Shown: positions 50,577 to 61,253, counted from the stretch's first letter. The stretch: 64,000 nt of DNA from Pseudodesulfovibrio nedwellii (GCF_027923765.1 NZ_AP026709.1:1483501-1547500), one strand, 5' to 3'. Numbers and translations: made by a program. Notes: a model not told the origin generated them from the letters alone.

Positions 50577-51482
50577 ATGAAAATAGCAATCCTTTCGAGA
50601 AAAAAAAACCTGTACTCCACGAATGCTCTAGTGGAAGCAGGTGTTGCCAACGGGCACGACATGCACGTCATCAACCCATTGCGCTGCTACATGAATATTG
50701 CCTCCCACAACCCGACTATTCATTACAAAGGAGAAGACCTGTCTGATATTGATGCGATCATCCCTCGCATTGGTGCATCCATTACATTTTACGGCACAGC
50801 CGTAGCGCGGCAATTTGAGATGATGGGCGTATATAACCTAAACGAATCGGTGGCCATTACCCGATCCAGAGACAAATTACGCAGCATGCAACTCCTATCA
50901 CGCAAAGGCATCGGCCTCCCCGTGACCGGCTTTGCAAACTCTACAAAATTCACTGACGACCTCATCAAGATGGTCGGAGGTGCTCCACTTGTTGTCAAAC
51001 TACTTGAAGGCACACAGGGTATCGGCGTTGTCCTGGCAGAAAACAATCAAGCAGCCAAAAGCGTTATTGAAGCTTTTCAGGGTGTGAAGGCCAATATTTT
51101 GGTTCAGGAATACATCAAGGAATCAAAAGGGAAAGACATCCGCTGCATCGTCATTGGAGGCAAAATTGTCGCATCCATGCAACGAAAAGCTCCGGCCGGA
51201 GAATTTCGCTCCAACCTCCATAGAGGCGGATCAGCATCCACAGTCAAGATCACTCCAGAAGAACGTTCAACAGCCGTTAGAGCAGCCAAAATAATGGGGC
51301 TTAATGTATGTGGCGTCGACCTGCTCAGAACAAACCACGGTCCGGTGGTTATGGAGGTCAACTCATCTCCTGGACTTGAAGGTATTGAGACTGTCACAGG
51401 GAAAAACCTTGCGGCCAAGATCATCGAATTTATCGAGAAGAATGCCAAATCAGGCGGCAACAAAACCCGAGGCAAAGGGTAG
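50577..51482 (+). CDS. RimK-like ATP-grasp ligase
   Basis: 301 residues. The RimK family pattern is complete: [80 protein letters not shown] (ATP loop), [17 protein letters not shown], and [25 protein letters not shown] (metal ligands). RimK adds glutamates to the C-terminus of ribosomal protein S6, and relatives ligate amino acids to other acceptors. Since this copy sits in a sigma-54 operon with a polyamine transporter and an acetyltransferase, its acceptor may be a small molecule or an operon-encoded protein rather than S6. Confidence 0.92.
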   Translation: MKIAILSRKKNLYSTNALVEAGVANGHDMHVINPLRCYMNIASHNPTIHYKGEDLSDIDAIIPRIGASITFYGTAVARQFEMMGVYNLNESVAITRSRDKLRSMQLLSRKGIGLPVTGFANSTKFTDDLIKMVGGAPLVVKLLEGTQGIGVVLAENNQAAKSVIEAFQGVKANILVQEYIKESKGKDIRCIVIGGKIVASMQRKAPAGEFRSNLHRGGSASTVKITPEERSTAVRAAKIMGLNVCGVDLLRTNHGPVVMEVNSSPGLEGIETVTGKNLAAKIIEFIEKNAKSGGNKTRGKG

Positions 51483-51510
51483 GCCGCAAGGCCGGAAGAC
51501 GAGGCTGATC

Positions 51511-52629
51511 ATGAAAAAAAATGTTGTGACTATATCTGGTATTAACAAATCCTTTGATGGAGATATCGCTCTCAAAGACTTCACCCTTTCCGTTCGAGAT
51601 GGAGAATTTCTGACCCTGCTCGGTCCATCAGGATGTGGCAAGACCACTCTCCTACGCATCGTTGGCGGCTTTGAAACGTGTGACAGCGGTGAAATACACA
51701 TCGACGGACAGTCTGCCACAGGAGTTCCGCCCGAAAATCGTGCCGTGAACACGGTGTTCCAAAGTTACGCCCTATTCCCCCACATGACCGTATTCGACAA
51801 TATCGCCTTTGGGCTTCGTATAGCGGGAAAAACAAATTCTGAAATATCCAAAGCTGTACTTGATGCTCTCAAGCTGGTTCGTCTTGAAAACACTCGACAC
51901 AAGATGCCCGCTGAGCTGTCTGGCGGCCAACAGCAACGGGTTGCCATTGCCCGTGCAATCGTCAATAAGCCTCGGGTTCTCTTGCTGGACGAACCTCTTT
52001 CAGCTTTGGACTACCGCTTGCGTAAACAAATGCAAAAAGAATTGAAGGAACTCCAGCAAACTCTTGGTATCACCTTCATCCTTGTGACTCATGACCAGGA
52101 AGAAGCCTTCACCATGTCTGACCGCGTGGTTGTCATGGATCATGGTCAAATTGTACAAGTCGACTCACCACGCGCCATTTATGAAGAACCTGCCAATCTC
52201 TACATAGCCAGCTTCGTCGGCGAAATAAACGTGCTGGATGGTATCATTACAGGTCGCGGCGAAAGCCACTATGTAGCTGATGTTGAGAATGTATCCGTGA
52301 TCGTCAAATCGAAACGGGATTTCGCCATAGGCGACCCCGTACATGTGCTGCTTCGGCCTGAGGATTTTCGGATCGAAGTCATGCACGATCTTGAAGAATC
52401 GTCAACGCTAGCAAAGAAATTCGCCAAGGCTCTTCTTAAGGGGACAGTGGAATCCACCTATTACAAAGGTGCGACCTACGACGTCGACATCATCCTGAAT
52501 GACGGAAAACGAATTCTTGTAACGGAGTTTTTCGATGAAGACAGCGAGTCTCTCTATTTCAATCAGGGAGACCGTGTTGCAGTGGGTTGGTTTGAAGGCT
52601 GGGAGGTAGTATTGCCCCATGAAGGATAA
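51511..52629 (+). CDS. potA: Spermidine/putrescine ABC transporter ATP-binding protein
   Basis: 372 residues from the ATG at 51511 (GAGG upstream). Walker A GPSGCGKTT, Q-loop VFQSYALFPHM, signature LSGGQQQRVAIARAI, Walker B VLLLDEPLSALD and H-loop THDQEEA, then a TOBE domain (about 270-370). It powers uptake of a polyamine or similar cation with the two permeases and the binding protein that follow. It overlaps the next gene by 11 nt. Confidence 0.93.
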   Translation: MKKNVVTISGINKSFDGDIALKDFTLSVRDGEFLTLLGPSGCGKTTLLRIVGGFETCDSGEIHIDGQSATGVPPENRAVNTVFQSYALFPHMTVFDNIAFGLRIAGKTNSEISKAVLDALKLVRLENTRHKMPAELSGGQQQRVAIARAIVNKPRVLLLDEPLSALDYRLRKQMQKELKELQQTLGITFILVTHDQEEAFTMSDRVVVMDHGQIVQVDSPRAIYEEPANLYIASFVGEINVLDGIITGRGESHYVADVENVSVIVKSKRDFAIGDPVHVLLRPEDFRIEVMHDLEESSTLAKKFAKALLKGTVESTYYKGATYDVDIILNDGKRILVTEFFDEDSESLYFNQGDRVAVGWFEGWEVVLPHEG

Positions 52630-53473
52630 CCATTTTTTCAAGAACCTTGTCATATGGGGAACGATTGGATGGATAGCCATTTTTGGAGCTATTCCTACCC
52701 TCATGCTCACGGGTGTCAGCTTCCTCAAGAGTCATACGTCTAACCTGATCAAACCAAGCTTCAACTTGAGCAGTTATATCCGTTTGGCCGATCCCACTAT
52801 AGGCACAATGGTTATCAAATCGCTCTTCATGGCAGCCTCGGCAATGCTTCTTTGCCTTCTTATTGGGTATCCTTTTGCCTACATTATTGCCCGAGCTGAA
52901 AAACGGCACAGTCGAAGGATGCTTTTGCTCGTCATGATCCCTTTCTGGACCAATACGCTCATCCGCACCTACGCTCTGGTGGCAGTTCTCAAGGCTGATG
53001 GAGTCCTGAACAAGACTCTCATGTTTCTGGGGCTGATCGATACCCCCCTGAAAATCATGTATACTCAGACCGCCGTTTTCATAGGACTCATCTATACTCT
53101 ACTCCCATTCATGATTCTCCCACTATATGCAGCCATTGAGAAACTTGATTTCAGATTACTTGAAGCATCAAGGGACCTCGGCGCAAATCGCTGGAAATCA
53201 TTTCGAAAGGTCACCATCCCCCTGACCATGCCAGGCATTATTTCCGGGTGTATGCTGGTCTTCCTACCCGCCCTCGGCATGTTCTATATTCCGGACATTC
53301 TGGGAGGCGCACGAACCATGCTTCTTGGCAATTACATTCGAGATCAATTCCTTACCTCACAAGATATTCCAATGGGCGCTGCCGCAAGCGTTGCCCTAAC
53401 TCTTATTATGGGCCTCATGCTGTTAACGTACTATAGAAGCCTCAAAAATTCGGGAAGGACAATACGGCCATGA
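52619..53473 (+). CDS. potB: Spermidine/putrescine ABC transporter permease B
   Basis: 284 residues, six membrane segments. The EAA loop is EASRDLGANRWKSFRKVTIPLTMPGI, the contact site for the ATPase; the first helix and LLIGYPFAYIIAR are typical of PotB. It overlaps potA by 11 nt and potC by 4 nt, so all are coupled. Confidence 0.92.
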   Translation: MKDNHFFKNLVIWGTIGWIAIFGAIPTLMLTGVSFLKSHTSNLIKPSFNLSSYIRLADPTIGTMVIKSLFMAASAMLLCLLIGYPFAYIIARAEKRHSRRMLLLVMIPFWTNTLIRTYALVAVLKADGVLNKTLMFLGLIDTPLKIMYTQTAVFIGLIYTLLPFMILPLYAAIEKLDFRLLEASRDLGANRWKSFRKVTIPLTMPGIISGCMLVFLPALGMFYIPDILGGARTMLLGNYIRDQFLTSQDIPMGAAASVALTLIMGLMLLTYYRSLKNSGRTIRP

Positions 53474-54237
53474 TGCAATTCCTCAAATCCGTATATGCGT
53501 GGCTCATCTATCTCTTCCTCTATCTTCCGCTGGCAGTCATGGCATTCTATTCGTTCAATGCGTCGAAGTACTCTCTGACGTGGAAAGGCTTCACGCTCAA
53601 ATGGTACGGAAAACTACTGACCAACACTAACCTGTTCGATGCCGCACTTCGTTCCCTGACCATTGCCATACTCTCGGCGACCATTGCCTGTATAATCGGT
53701 ACACTGACAGCCTTCATGCTACATCAATATCGCTTTCGAGGGCGTAAAGCGATATTGGGTAGCCTTTTCGTAATGATGATGTCGCCCGACATCGTCATCG
53801 GCATATCCCTGCTTGTCCTCTTCCTCGCTGCAGGTTTTACTCTTGGCTTCTGGACGCTTCTGATGGGGCATGTAACTCTCTGCGTCCCATTTGTCGCAGC
53901 GACCGTGTACTCTCGCTTCGAAGGCTTTGATATCTCTGTTATCGAAGCGGCCAAAGATCTCGGGGCCAATGAGTATCAAGTTTTTAGCCGTATAATTCTC
54001 CCCATGGCCATACCGGGCTTTGTTGCCGGATGGCTGCTCAGTTTCACCCTGTCGCTAGATGATGTTATCATTAGCTTTTTCACAACCGGCCCAACTTATG
54101 AAGTCCTGCCTTTACGAATCTACTCCATGGTTCGTCTGGGGATCAAACCCGACGTCAACGCGCTCAGCGTGGTGATGATTGTCATAACCGTAGTCGCAGT
54201 CTTCCTGTCTCGGCGACTGCTCAAGGAGAAAAGATGA
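53470..54237 (+). CDS. potC: Spermidine/putrescine ABC transporter permease C
   Basis: 255 residues, six membrane segments. EAA loop EAAKDLGANEYQVFSRIILPMAIPG; LSLDDVIISFFTTGP near the end is a PotC mark. An alternative ATG lies one codon later (53473). It overlaps potD by 4 nt (ATGA). Confidence 0.92.
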   Translation: MMQFLKSVYAWLIYLFLYLPLAVMAFYSFNASKYSLTWKGFTLKWYGKLLTNTNLFDAALRSLTIAILSATIACIIGTLTAFMLHQYRFRGRKAILGSLFVMMMSPDIVIGISLLVLFLAAGFTLGFWTLLMGHVTLCVPFVAATVYSRFEGFDISVIEAAKDLGANEYQVFSRIILPMAIPGFVAGWLLSFTLSLDDVIISFFTTGPTYEVLPLRIYSMVRLGIKPDVNALSVVMIVITVVAVFLSRRLLKEKR

Positions 54238-55262
54238 AAAAATTCTTATTTGCACTCGTTTTTATTGTCCTTTGTTCCGCTCCATCCTATGCAGAAAATG
54301 AAGAACTTTTCCTTTATATTTGGTCCGAATACCTCCCGGATGAAATTGTGGAAAATTTCACCCAAGAAACCGGTATTAAAGTTCACATATCAAACTACGA
54401 CAGCAATGAAGCGATGCTCACAAAGATCAAACTGGCAGGCCAAGGCTATGATTTGATCGTTCCGTCTTCGGACTATGTAGGCCTGATGCGCAGAGAAAAC
54501 CTCCTGCTCCCACTCGACAAGTCAAAACTATCCAATTTCACAAACCTTTCCTCTGCGTTCGTGGATCAGCCATTCGACCCTGACAACACCTTTTCCGTAC
54601 CGTATATGTGGGGGTCCACATCCATCATTGTAAACACCGGCACACTCGGTTCCGCAGCTATCGAAAGTATTGCCGACCTTTGGAAACCGGAAATGGATGG
54701 AAGACTCATCCTTCCCAATGATATGCGGGATGTTTTTTCTGTCGCCTTGAAACTACTCGGATACTCTGTCAATGAAACCGACCCGGCACACCTTGAAGAA
54801 GCATATCAAAAATTAAAGATCCTCTTCCCCCGAGTTCGCGCGTTTGATTCGGACTCTCCCAAACAAGCACTTTTATCTGACGAAGTTTCCGTTGGCGTTG
54901 TATGGAACGGAGAAGCGTATATCGCCAACACCGAAAACCCAAATATCCAATACATATATCCCCCCGAAGGATTCAGTCTTTGGATGGATTCCTTGTGCAT
55001 TCCCAAGGGTGCCAAGAATCTTGACGAAGCTCATGCCTTCTTGAACTATTTACTCCGCCCAGACGTGGCCGCCGCTCTCAGCACGGAAATGGGTTACTCC
55101 ACACCCAACGCTAAAGCCATGGACCTTATTCCCGAAGAAATACGCACCAATCCCATCGTGTACCCGACCGAAGCAGAAATCCAACACGGTGAATTCCAAG
55201 ACTATTTAGGGGAAGCTCTGAAGATGTATAATGATTATTGGGTCAAACTGAAGACAAACTAA
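54234..55262 (+). CDS. potD: Spermidine/putrescine-binding periplasmic protein
   Basis: 342 residues with a Sec leader (MKKFLFALVFIVLCSAPSYA). PotD features: LFLYIWSEYLPDEIVENFTQ, YDLIVPSSDYVGLM, VPYMWGSTSIIVNT, VGVVWNGEAY and MDSLCIPKGAKN. The polyamine pocket residues usually found (W, D, E in these motifs) look present. It delivers its ligand to PotBC. Spermidine or putrescine is the family substrate; related uptake of other diamines cannot be excluded. Last gene of the operon, followed by a terminator. Confidence 0.92.
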   Translation: MKKFLFALVFIVLCSAPSYAENEELFLYIWSEYLPDEIVENFTQETGIKVHISNYDSNEAMLTKIKLAGQGYDLIVPSSDYVGLMRRENLLLPLDKSKLSNFTNLSSAFVDQPFDPDNTFSVPYMWGSTSIIVNTGTLGSAAIESIADLWKPEMDGRLILPNDMRDVFSVALKLLGYSVNETDPAHLEEAYQKLKILFPRVRAFDSDSPKQALLSDEVSVGVVWNGEAYIANTENPNIQYIYPPEGFSLWMDSLCIPKGAKNLDEAHAFLNYLLRPDVAAALSTEMGYSTPNAKAMDLIPEEIRTNPIVYPTEAEIQHGEFQDYLGEALKMYNDYWVKLKTN

Positions 55263-55632
55263 TCGGCTCATATTCATGTTCATTTGTACCATCTAACGAT
55301 GAGCATCGTAGACCACTCAAATTCATTCTTCGCACCGTAAAAAAGGATGTACTTCTAAAAAGAAGTGCATCCTTTTCCTGTACAAGATCCTGTCAACGGC
55401 TGACTTTAACGCCTTGTTAATTCTACTGACTGTTTTTCAAAGCTAAATTAAACTAGCATACCTATAAATAATATATGGATAACGAATAACGAGCAGCAAA
55501 AGATGAATTAAAGACTAAAAAAAACCTTTAAACCATTTTTCTTCAAGAAAAATTCCTGTAATAAATGATATAAAACAGATAGACGGATAGACTCCACAAT
55601 AAAAACAGCCCTTTCCATAAGGAATCCATATC
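55263..55632. other. Gap between potD and the SLC13-type permease gene
   Basis: Contains the operon terminator (55341-55376); the remaining AT-rich sequence up to the next start shows no recognisable promoter or gene. Confidence 0.5.
55341..55376 (+). terminator. Terminator of the RimK/Pot operon
   Basis: AAAAGGATGTACTTCT pairs with AGAAGTGCATCCTTTT (one G-U) around AAAA; the T-rich 3' arm serves as tail. Confidence 0.85.
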
Positions 55633-57468
55633 ATGATTTTCCCACCCCCGCCAAACTCACATGCCTTGGCTGTTCTTATTTTGACAGCAATTGCTCTCAT
55701 TCTTTTTAGCCGTGAGAAAATATCACTTGAGTCCTCAAGCCTATTTATCCTTATTTCTCTTGCTGTTGGGTTTGAAATCTTCCCGTATCAGACTGATGAA
55801 AAGACCTTTCATGCCGTGGATTTCTTCATGGGTTTTGGTAATGAAGCATTGATCGCGGTGTGCTCTCTGATGATCGCGGGACAAGGGATATTACGCACAG
55901 GTGCCCTTGACCCAATCGGACGAATACTTGCTAAACTTTGGCGGCTCAGTCCGACGTTATCGTTGCTGCTAACATTGTTGCTCGGCGCATTCATCAGTGC
56001 TTTCATCAACAATGTTCCTGTTGTCGTATTATTGCTTCCTGTGTTGATAAGCGTCTCTTTAAAAACCGGAGAATCAGCAACACCGATCCTAATGCCAATG
56101 GGGTTTTCGACCTTACTTGGAGGGACCAGCACAACTATTGGAACGTCAACCAATCTGCTCGTAGTAGCTGTAGCAACGGAAATGGGACTAAAGAAATTTA
56201 GTATGTTTGACTTCGCTGTCCCCGCAGTTCTGGCTGGCAGCATAGGCATCCTTTATCTTTGGCTTATTGCGCCTCGTCTTTTGCCCAAACGCAAAATCGC
56301 TATTAGTGACTCGTCGGCCCGAATTTTCACTGCACATCTTGCGGTTACGGAAGAAAGCCCAATCAATGGGAAAGCACTGATCAAGGCCCTTGAGCTGACC
56401 GATGGGAAAATGAAAATCATGGGGCTGGAACGAGGTGAAGGGAATAGTATTATGCAGCTTCCCGATGTACTTCTCATGCCCGGTGATCATTTAGTTATTA
56501 ATGACACGCCGGAAAATCTTAAAGAATTTGAAACAGTTCTTCATGGTACATTGTATCCCGTAGGGTCAGAAGATTCACCTGTCGATGAAAACAATCCCTT
56601 GCATGATAGTGACCAACAAATTGCAGAGGTCGCCATTTTTCAAGGATCACAACTTAACTCCACCACATTGAACAATTTCAGATTTTTCGACCGATATGGC
56701 TTGATGCCTCTTGCCCTGCACCGATCTGGAAAACGCTTCAAACGAATAGAGGATAAAATTGGCGAAATCAGATTACGCGTTGGTGATATTCTTCTCATCC
56801 AAGGACCACGCAGTAACATTACAAATCTCAAGAAAAGTAATGATGTTCTTGTTCTCGATTCAACCGTAGACCTTCCATATTCAAAAAAAGCACCTATAGC
56901 TATGGGCCTCATGCTCGCCATAATTATGACCGCAGCCCTTGGAGTACTCCCCATTGCCATTAGTGCCCCCTGCGGAGCATTGTTAATGATTATGACTGGT
57001 TGTCTCGACTGGCGGGATGCAACTCGGGCACTCAGTGCACAAGTCATCCTGATTGTCGTAACGAGCCTAGCTCTTGGAACTGCAATGCTTACGACGGGCG
57101 GCGCAGAATATCTCGGTTCAGTTTTTGTGGTTATGGCAGGACATGCCTCACCACCTTTGGTTATTAGCGGCCTGATGTTGCTTATGGCAATCTTCACGAA
57201 TATCATCTCCAACAATGCCACAGCAGTCATCGGAACCCCCATAGCCATATCCATTGCAAACCAAATGGGGCAATCAGCGGAGCCTTTTGTCCTTGCGGTC
57301 CTTTTTGGTGCTAACATGAGCTTTGCGACTCCCATGGCTTACAAAACGAACCTGCTCGTCATGAATGCTGGCGAATATTCATTTACGGACTTCCTCAAAG
57401 TTGGCATCCCCCTTGTAATCATTATGTGGGCAACACTCTCTTTTCTGTTGCCTATTCAATTCTTATAA
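55633..57468 (+). CDS. SLC13-type permease with two TrkA-C domains
   Basis: 611 residues. About ten to twelve membrane segments in two blocks (about 10-220 and 420-610) surround two RCK/TrkA-C domains (about 233-300 and 333-400, GDHLVIND and GDILLIQGP). NNVPVVVLLLPVL and GGTSTTIGTSTNLLV in the first block and TNIISNNATAVIGTPIA in the second are the paired substrate and Na+ sites of the DASS/ArsB superfamily. Members of this domain layout are annotated as sulfate or dicarboxylate transporters; in a sulfate reducer, sulfate uptake is a sensible guess. Confidence 0.87.
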   Translation: MIFPPPPNSHALAVLILTAIALILFSREKISLESSSLFILISLAVGFEIFPYQTDEKTFHAVDFFMGFGNEALIAVCSLMIAGQGILRTGALDPIGRILAKLWRLSPTLSLLLTLLLGAFISAFINNVPVVVLLLPVLISVSLKTGESATPILMPMGFSTLLGGTSTTIGTSTNLLVVAVATEMGLKKFSMFDFAVPAVLAGSIGILYLWLIAPRLLPKRKIAISDSSARIFTAHLAVTEESPINGKALIKALELTDGKMKIMGLERGEGNSIMQLPDVLLMPGDHLVINDTPENLKEFETVLHGTLYPVGSEDSPVDENNPLHDSDQQIAEVAIFQGSQLNSTTLNNFRFFDRYGLMPLALHRSGKRFKRIEDKIGEIRLRVGDILLIQGPRSNITNLKKSNDVLVLDSTVDLPYSKKAPIAMGLMLAIIMTAALGVLPIAISAPCGALLMIMTGCLDWRDATRALSAQVILIVVTSLALGTAMLTTGGAEYLGSVFVVMAGHASPPLVISGLMLLMAIFTNIISNNATAVIGTPIAISIANQMGQSAEPFVLAVLFGANMSFATPMAYKTNLLVMNAGEYSFTDFLKVGIPLVIIMWATLSFLLPIQFL

Positions 57469-57622
57469 CCTAGCGACGCCCATCAACAAAGAAACCGTAA
57501 AAAAAATTAGGCTAGCACAGGAATAAAACGTTATCCTTAGAATAATAAAAAATGTTTTATACAAACGACTTCACAGAATAAATTCATATTTTAATGTAGC
57601 CATAAAAATCGGGAATCTGCCA

Positions 57623-59929
57623 ATGAATCATTTCATAAAGAATCTATTCATCACCACCATACTATTCTGTCTAATAACATTTACATTGGGAGGAGTTGCA
57701 CTCAGTGTAGAGCAACAAAATCATGAGGATCTTCGCCACCGTATAGAAAAATTCTCTGTCATGATAGCAGAAGAACAAGCGGCAATTAAACGCACAGCAG
57801 CCCAGATCGACAATGCAAAACTCAAGCTGAACAATCTTTTCGACAATTACCAACAACTATTCATTTCCAGAAACACCTCAAGCGGATCCCCTTTGGAGCG
57901 CAAACACTTTGAAACAACCCTAACTTATCTTAGTAATAAGAATTCCAATCTGGTTGAGGATCTTACAAGTGAGACTGACGCTGTATCAATAAGGGTAGAC
58001 CTCTTCCAGGCATATGAACAACTGACATCAGACACCAAAAAGGCAACACCATCGTTGTTCAGACAGTTTGACGATGTATGGAAAAGAGCACATCACATTC
58101 AGACTGAGTCAGGTAAGCAGTTAGCCCAATTAGAATCCCTACTCCGCAAATCAAATCAATTACTTGGGCGGATTGACAAAATTCAAAAAGGTAAAAAATC
58201 CCTTTATGAACTGTGGAAACAGTATTTCCTAACCGGGAAAACGCCTATTTTCAGTTTAGAGTATTGGAATGAAGTTTTCCCCAGCGGGAGTTGGCTAACG
58301 CTTAAGGCCTCAGGACTCAAAGATGCGACAGCAGCCATCATAAACAATGCCGCCAGATTCCTTTTTTTATTCATGATCCTTGTGACCATGGGCATAACGA
58401 CAAAAAGATTCTTTAAAAAATATATACACGTAAAGGTAGACAAAGAGAGCTCTGCCATACGCTCTCAATTCTATTTCGTACTGGCAACAACCGGCCTATC
58501 CCTGTTTCTGGTAACTCGCATTACCTTTCCAACCAGTATGGAGTCCTTGGCAGCACTGGGGGCTGGTGTTTTCCTGCTCAGTATCCTCAAGCTCTCTAAA
58601 CATATGAATACTGATAAACACTTGAGTTCATATGGCTATTCACGATTCGCGTCGCTTTTTATTGTCAGCACCCAACTCCTAACCCAAGGTTTGCCAAGTC
58701 GCAGTATAACACTTGTATTTCTGGTCGTAATTACCATTCTATGGAGTAAAGACTCCATACTTACTTGGAAAAAAAAGAAGCAGCCCGTTACAGTAACTGC
58801 TATGCGTGGCGGAGCCTTAACCCCCCTCTTTGCGCTAGCCGTTTTGGGTTACGGAAGACTTGCATGTCTGTTCACTATTATATGGTGTCTGGGCATTTTT
58901 GTGGTGGCGTTAGGAACACTTTGGTCACAAATTATTTTTCAAGGGACAGAAAAAAGCACAAAAATTCAAAAGGGCCTCTCCAAAGGGCTATTAGTCCCAT
59001 TAGGGTGGGCTGGGGCCTTCACACTACCTTACTTATGGTTTGTAGATTTCTTCGGAGAGAATACTGTCAGCACCATATTGAATTCTCAAATTGCCCTTGG
59101 CGATTATACAATTTTCCTTAAAAGTATTCTTACACTCTTCATACTGTTCTTTCTTACCAAACATAGTCTCTCCGCTTTCAATGTCTCCATCGAATTTGTC
59201 GGTAGCCGTTGGCAAAAAGCTAAAAGAGGAGCCGTCCCTTCGATTCAAACATTGGCAACCTATGCCGTCTGGTCTCTATTTACGATGTTGGCAATGCGTA
59301 TCATTGGCGTCAGTTTAACCAGTATCACGGTAATTGCAGGTGGACTCAGCGTCGGAATCGGCTTCGGAATGCAAAATGTCGTCAACAATTTCATTAGTGG
59401 GCTTATTCTTCTTTTTGGTAGATCAATCCAGCAAGGAGATATCATTGAGATGAATGGTCTCTGGTGTACCGTGAAAAAAATCAACATTCGTACGACTGTG
59501 GTCGAAACTTTTGAAAATGCAGTCATCATGATCCCAAACTCAGACCTTGTTTCAACCCAGTTAACAAACTGGACAAAAAACAACCCGTCTTTGAGACGTG
59601 ATATTCTCGTAGGTGTTGCTTACGGCTCCGACACGGAAAAAGTGAGTCAGACACTCGCTCGGGTCGCAGATGAACACCTCAACGTCCTAAAATCACCTAG
59701 CGCCCAAGTACTCTTTAGTGCCTTTGGTTCAAGCAGCCTGGATTTTATCTTGAGAGTCTGGATTGATGACATAGACCATACGATTCGTGCGACATCCGAA
59801 CTTCGCTTTGCCATCGATGAAGCTTTCCGCAAAGAGGGAATCGAAATAGCATTCCCTCAAATGGATATCCATTTTAAAACGGCACCAGCACTTGCAGACC
59901 ATTTGGCAAAAAAACTAGGAAATAACTGA
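57623..59929 (+). CDS. Large MscS-family mechanosensitive channel
   Basis: 768 residues. A leader-like first helix is followed by a coiled-coil periplasmic region (about 28-200), several membrane helices (about 250-560) and a C-terminal MscS core. The pore helix is SVGIGFGMQNVVNNFISGL (about 572-590), then the beta domain GDIIEMNGLWCTVKKINIRTTVVET, VIMIPNSDLVS and the C-terminal alpha/beta domain. It resembles MscK/MscM-type channels that release solutes on hypo-osmotic shock. It is near a second, shorter MscS protein, LapA and CorA, an envelope/ion group. Confidence 0.9.
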   Translation: MNHFIKNLFITTILFCLITFTLGGVALSVEQQNHEDLRHRIEKFSVMIAEEQAAIKRTAAQIDNAKLKLNNLFDNYQQLFISRNTSSGSPLERKHFETTLTYLSNKNSNLVEDLTSETDAVSIRVDLFQAYEQLTSDTKKATPSLFRQFDDVWKRAHHIQTESGKQLAQLESLLRKSNQLLGRIDKIQKGKKSLYELWKQYFLTGKTPIFSLEYWNEVFPSGSWLTLKASGLKDATAAIINNAARFLFLFMILVTMGITTKRFFKKYIHVKVDKESSAIRSQFYFVLATTGLSLFLVTRITFPTSMESLAALGAGVFLLSILKLSKHMNTDKHLSSYGYSRFASLFIVSTQLLTQGLPSRSITLVFLVVITILWSKDSILTWKKKKQPVTVTAMRGGALTPLFALAVLGYGRLACLFTIIWCLGIFVVALGTLWSQIIFQGTEKSTKIQKGLSKGLLVPLGWAGAFTLPYLWFVDFFGENTVSTILNSQIALGDYTIFLKSILTLFILFFLTKHSLSAFNVSIEFVGSRWQKAKRGAVPSIQTLATYAVWSLFTMLAMRIIGVSLTSITVIAGGLSVGIGFGMQNVVNNFISGLILLFGRSIQQGDIIEMNGLWCTVKKINIRTTVVETFENAVIMIPNSDLVSTQLTNWTKNNPSLRRDILVGVAYGSDTEKVSQTLARVADEHLNVLKSPSAQVLFSAFGSSSLDFILRVWIDDIDHTIRATSELRFAIDEAFRKEGIEIAFPQMDIHFKTAPALADHLAKKLGNN

Positions 59930-60098
59930 CTCAATTTTTTCCTAATAACGACTGGAAAAAACAGAACAAATCCTTATATGCGAAGTAGTTAACTTCTATC
60001 ATAAAGAGACAAGGAACAGGCAAAAACAACGCCCCTCCATGTCGATCTTCTCTGGAGTAAGTTATTTGTTAAGCTTATCAGACTTCATCACTGCAAAG

Positions 60099-61154
60099 CT
60101 ACTCAGTAACAACATCCAATCCAGACTGCACTGACACCCGATGTTTCGGCAAACTTTCAGGATAATGCATGCGTAGGAATTCAACAAGCGCTTCCCTGAG
60201 TTGACAGCGCAAATCCCATGCGGAGGAGGCGTCAGGAGAACTAACAATCGCACGCAGTGTAAGCGTTTCAGGGCCGGCATCTGTTACCTGTAGAACACAA
60301 GTTTTGCCATCCCAAAGGGGCTTTGACTTAATGCAAAGACGGTTCAATTCTTCACGCAAAGGACCCAACGGACAAGTATAGTCTACATGGATAAAAATAG
60401 ATCCTATTATGTCGGCATTCTTTTTTGTCCAGTTCTGAAACGGTGTCTCCAGAAAATATGTCATTGGAACAACAATTCTTCTTAAATCCCAAGTTTTTAC
60501 AACCACATAAGTGAATGTTATTTCCTCAATCCGACCCCATTCGCCTTCCACTATGACCACATCATCCAGATTTATTGGATGTGAAAGGGCGATCTGTAAC
60601 CCTGCGACCATTGCTCCAAATGTTTTCTGGGCGGAAAAGCCTAATACAATACTCACAACGCCGGCAGAGGCTAGCAGTGTGCTTCCAAGCATCCTGAATT
60701 GATCAAAAAGCATTAATATACCAGCAATAGTCAGTAACCAAATAAGAACGACAACAATTCTTTGAAGAACTTTGACTTTTGTATGGACCTGTCGAGCCGC
60801 TAAATTATCCTTCACGTTGATGTCATATCGGCATTGGGCCATTTCGGAAACCAGGGAAACAATCATTGTCCCCGCCCAACCAGCCAATAATATCAGAAGA
60901 ATATCCAAAATTTTATTGACAGCTACCGATATCTTTCCATCTATACCAGCAATGGGCACAAGCACTACAACAATCAACGTAACACAGACGAAAGGAATCA
61001 ATAACTGCCCTTTTTTCTTCAAGGAACAAACAAATGAGTCCCTTAGACCTACATTGGAGTCCTTCATTTTTCGAATTGAAGACCATCCCCAAATTGCCCC
61101 TGCGAGAATGGTAATTGCTAATCCGATCCTCGCAACCCATACTAAGAAACTCAT
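60099..61154 (-). CDS. MscS-family mechanosensitive ion channel, shorter type
   Basis: 351 residues from the ATG at 61154 (GGGGCGAC upstream; an earlier GTG at 61223 is unlikely). Membrane helices at about 5-25, 60-80, 95-115, 140-160 and the pore region SIVLGFSAQKTFGAMVAGLQI, then the beta domain LDDVVIVEGEWGRIEEITFTYVVVKT. RRIVVPMTYFLETPFQNWT is typical of MscS relatives of plant and actinobacterial type. It is convergent with the large channel gene; both stops face each other across 169 bp. Confidence 0.88.
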   Translation of the reverse strand: MSFLVWVARIGLAITILAGAIWGWSSIRKMKDSNVGLRDSFVCSLKKKGQLLIPFVCVTLIVVVLVPIAGIDGKISVAVNKILDILLILLAGWAGTMIVSLVSEMAQCRYDINVKDNLAARQVHTKVKVLQRIVVVLIWLLTIAGILMLFDQFRMLGSTLLASAGVVSIVLGFSAQKTFGAMVAGLQIALSHPINLDDVVIVEGEWGRIEEITFTYVVVKTWDLRRIVVPMTYFLETPFQNWTKKNADIIGSIFIHVDYTCPLGPLREELNRLCIKSKPLWDGKTCVLQVTDAGPETLTLRAIVSSPDASSAWDLRCQLREALVEFLRMHYPESLPKHRVSVQSGLDVVTE

Positions 61155-61253
61155 TGTATCCACGTCGCCCCCTTTTATGTTAAATAAAATATTATAATTA
61201 TCACTTATAGCGAACGCTCGCACGAAAGAAGTATTATAACTTCAGGAGTTCCA

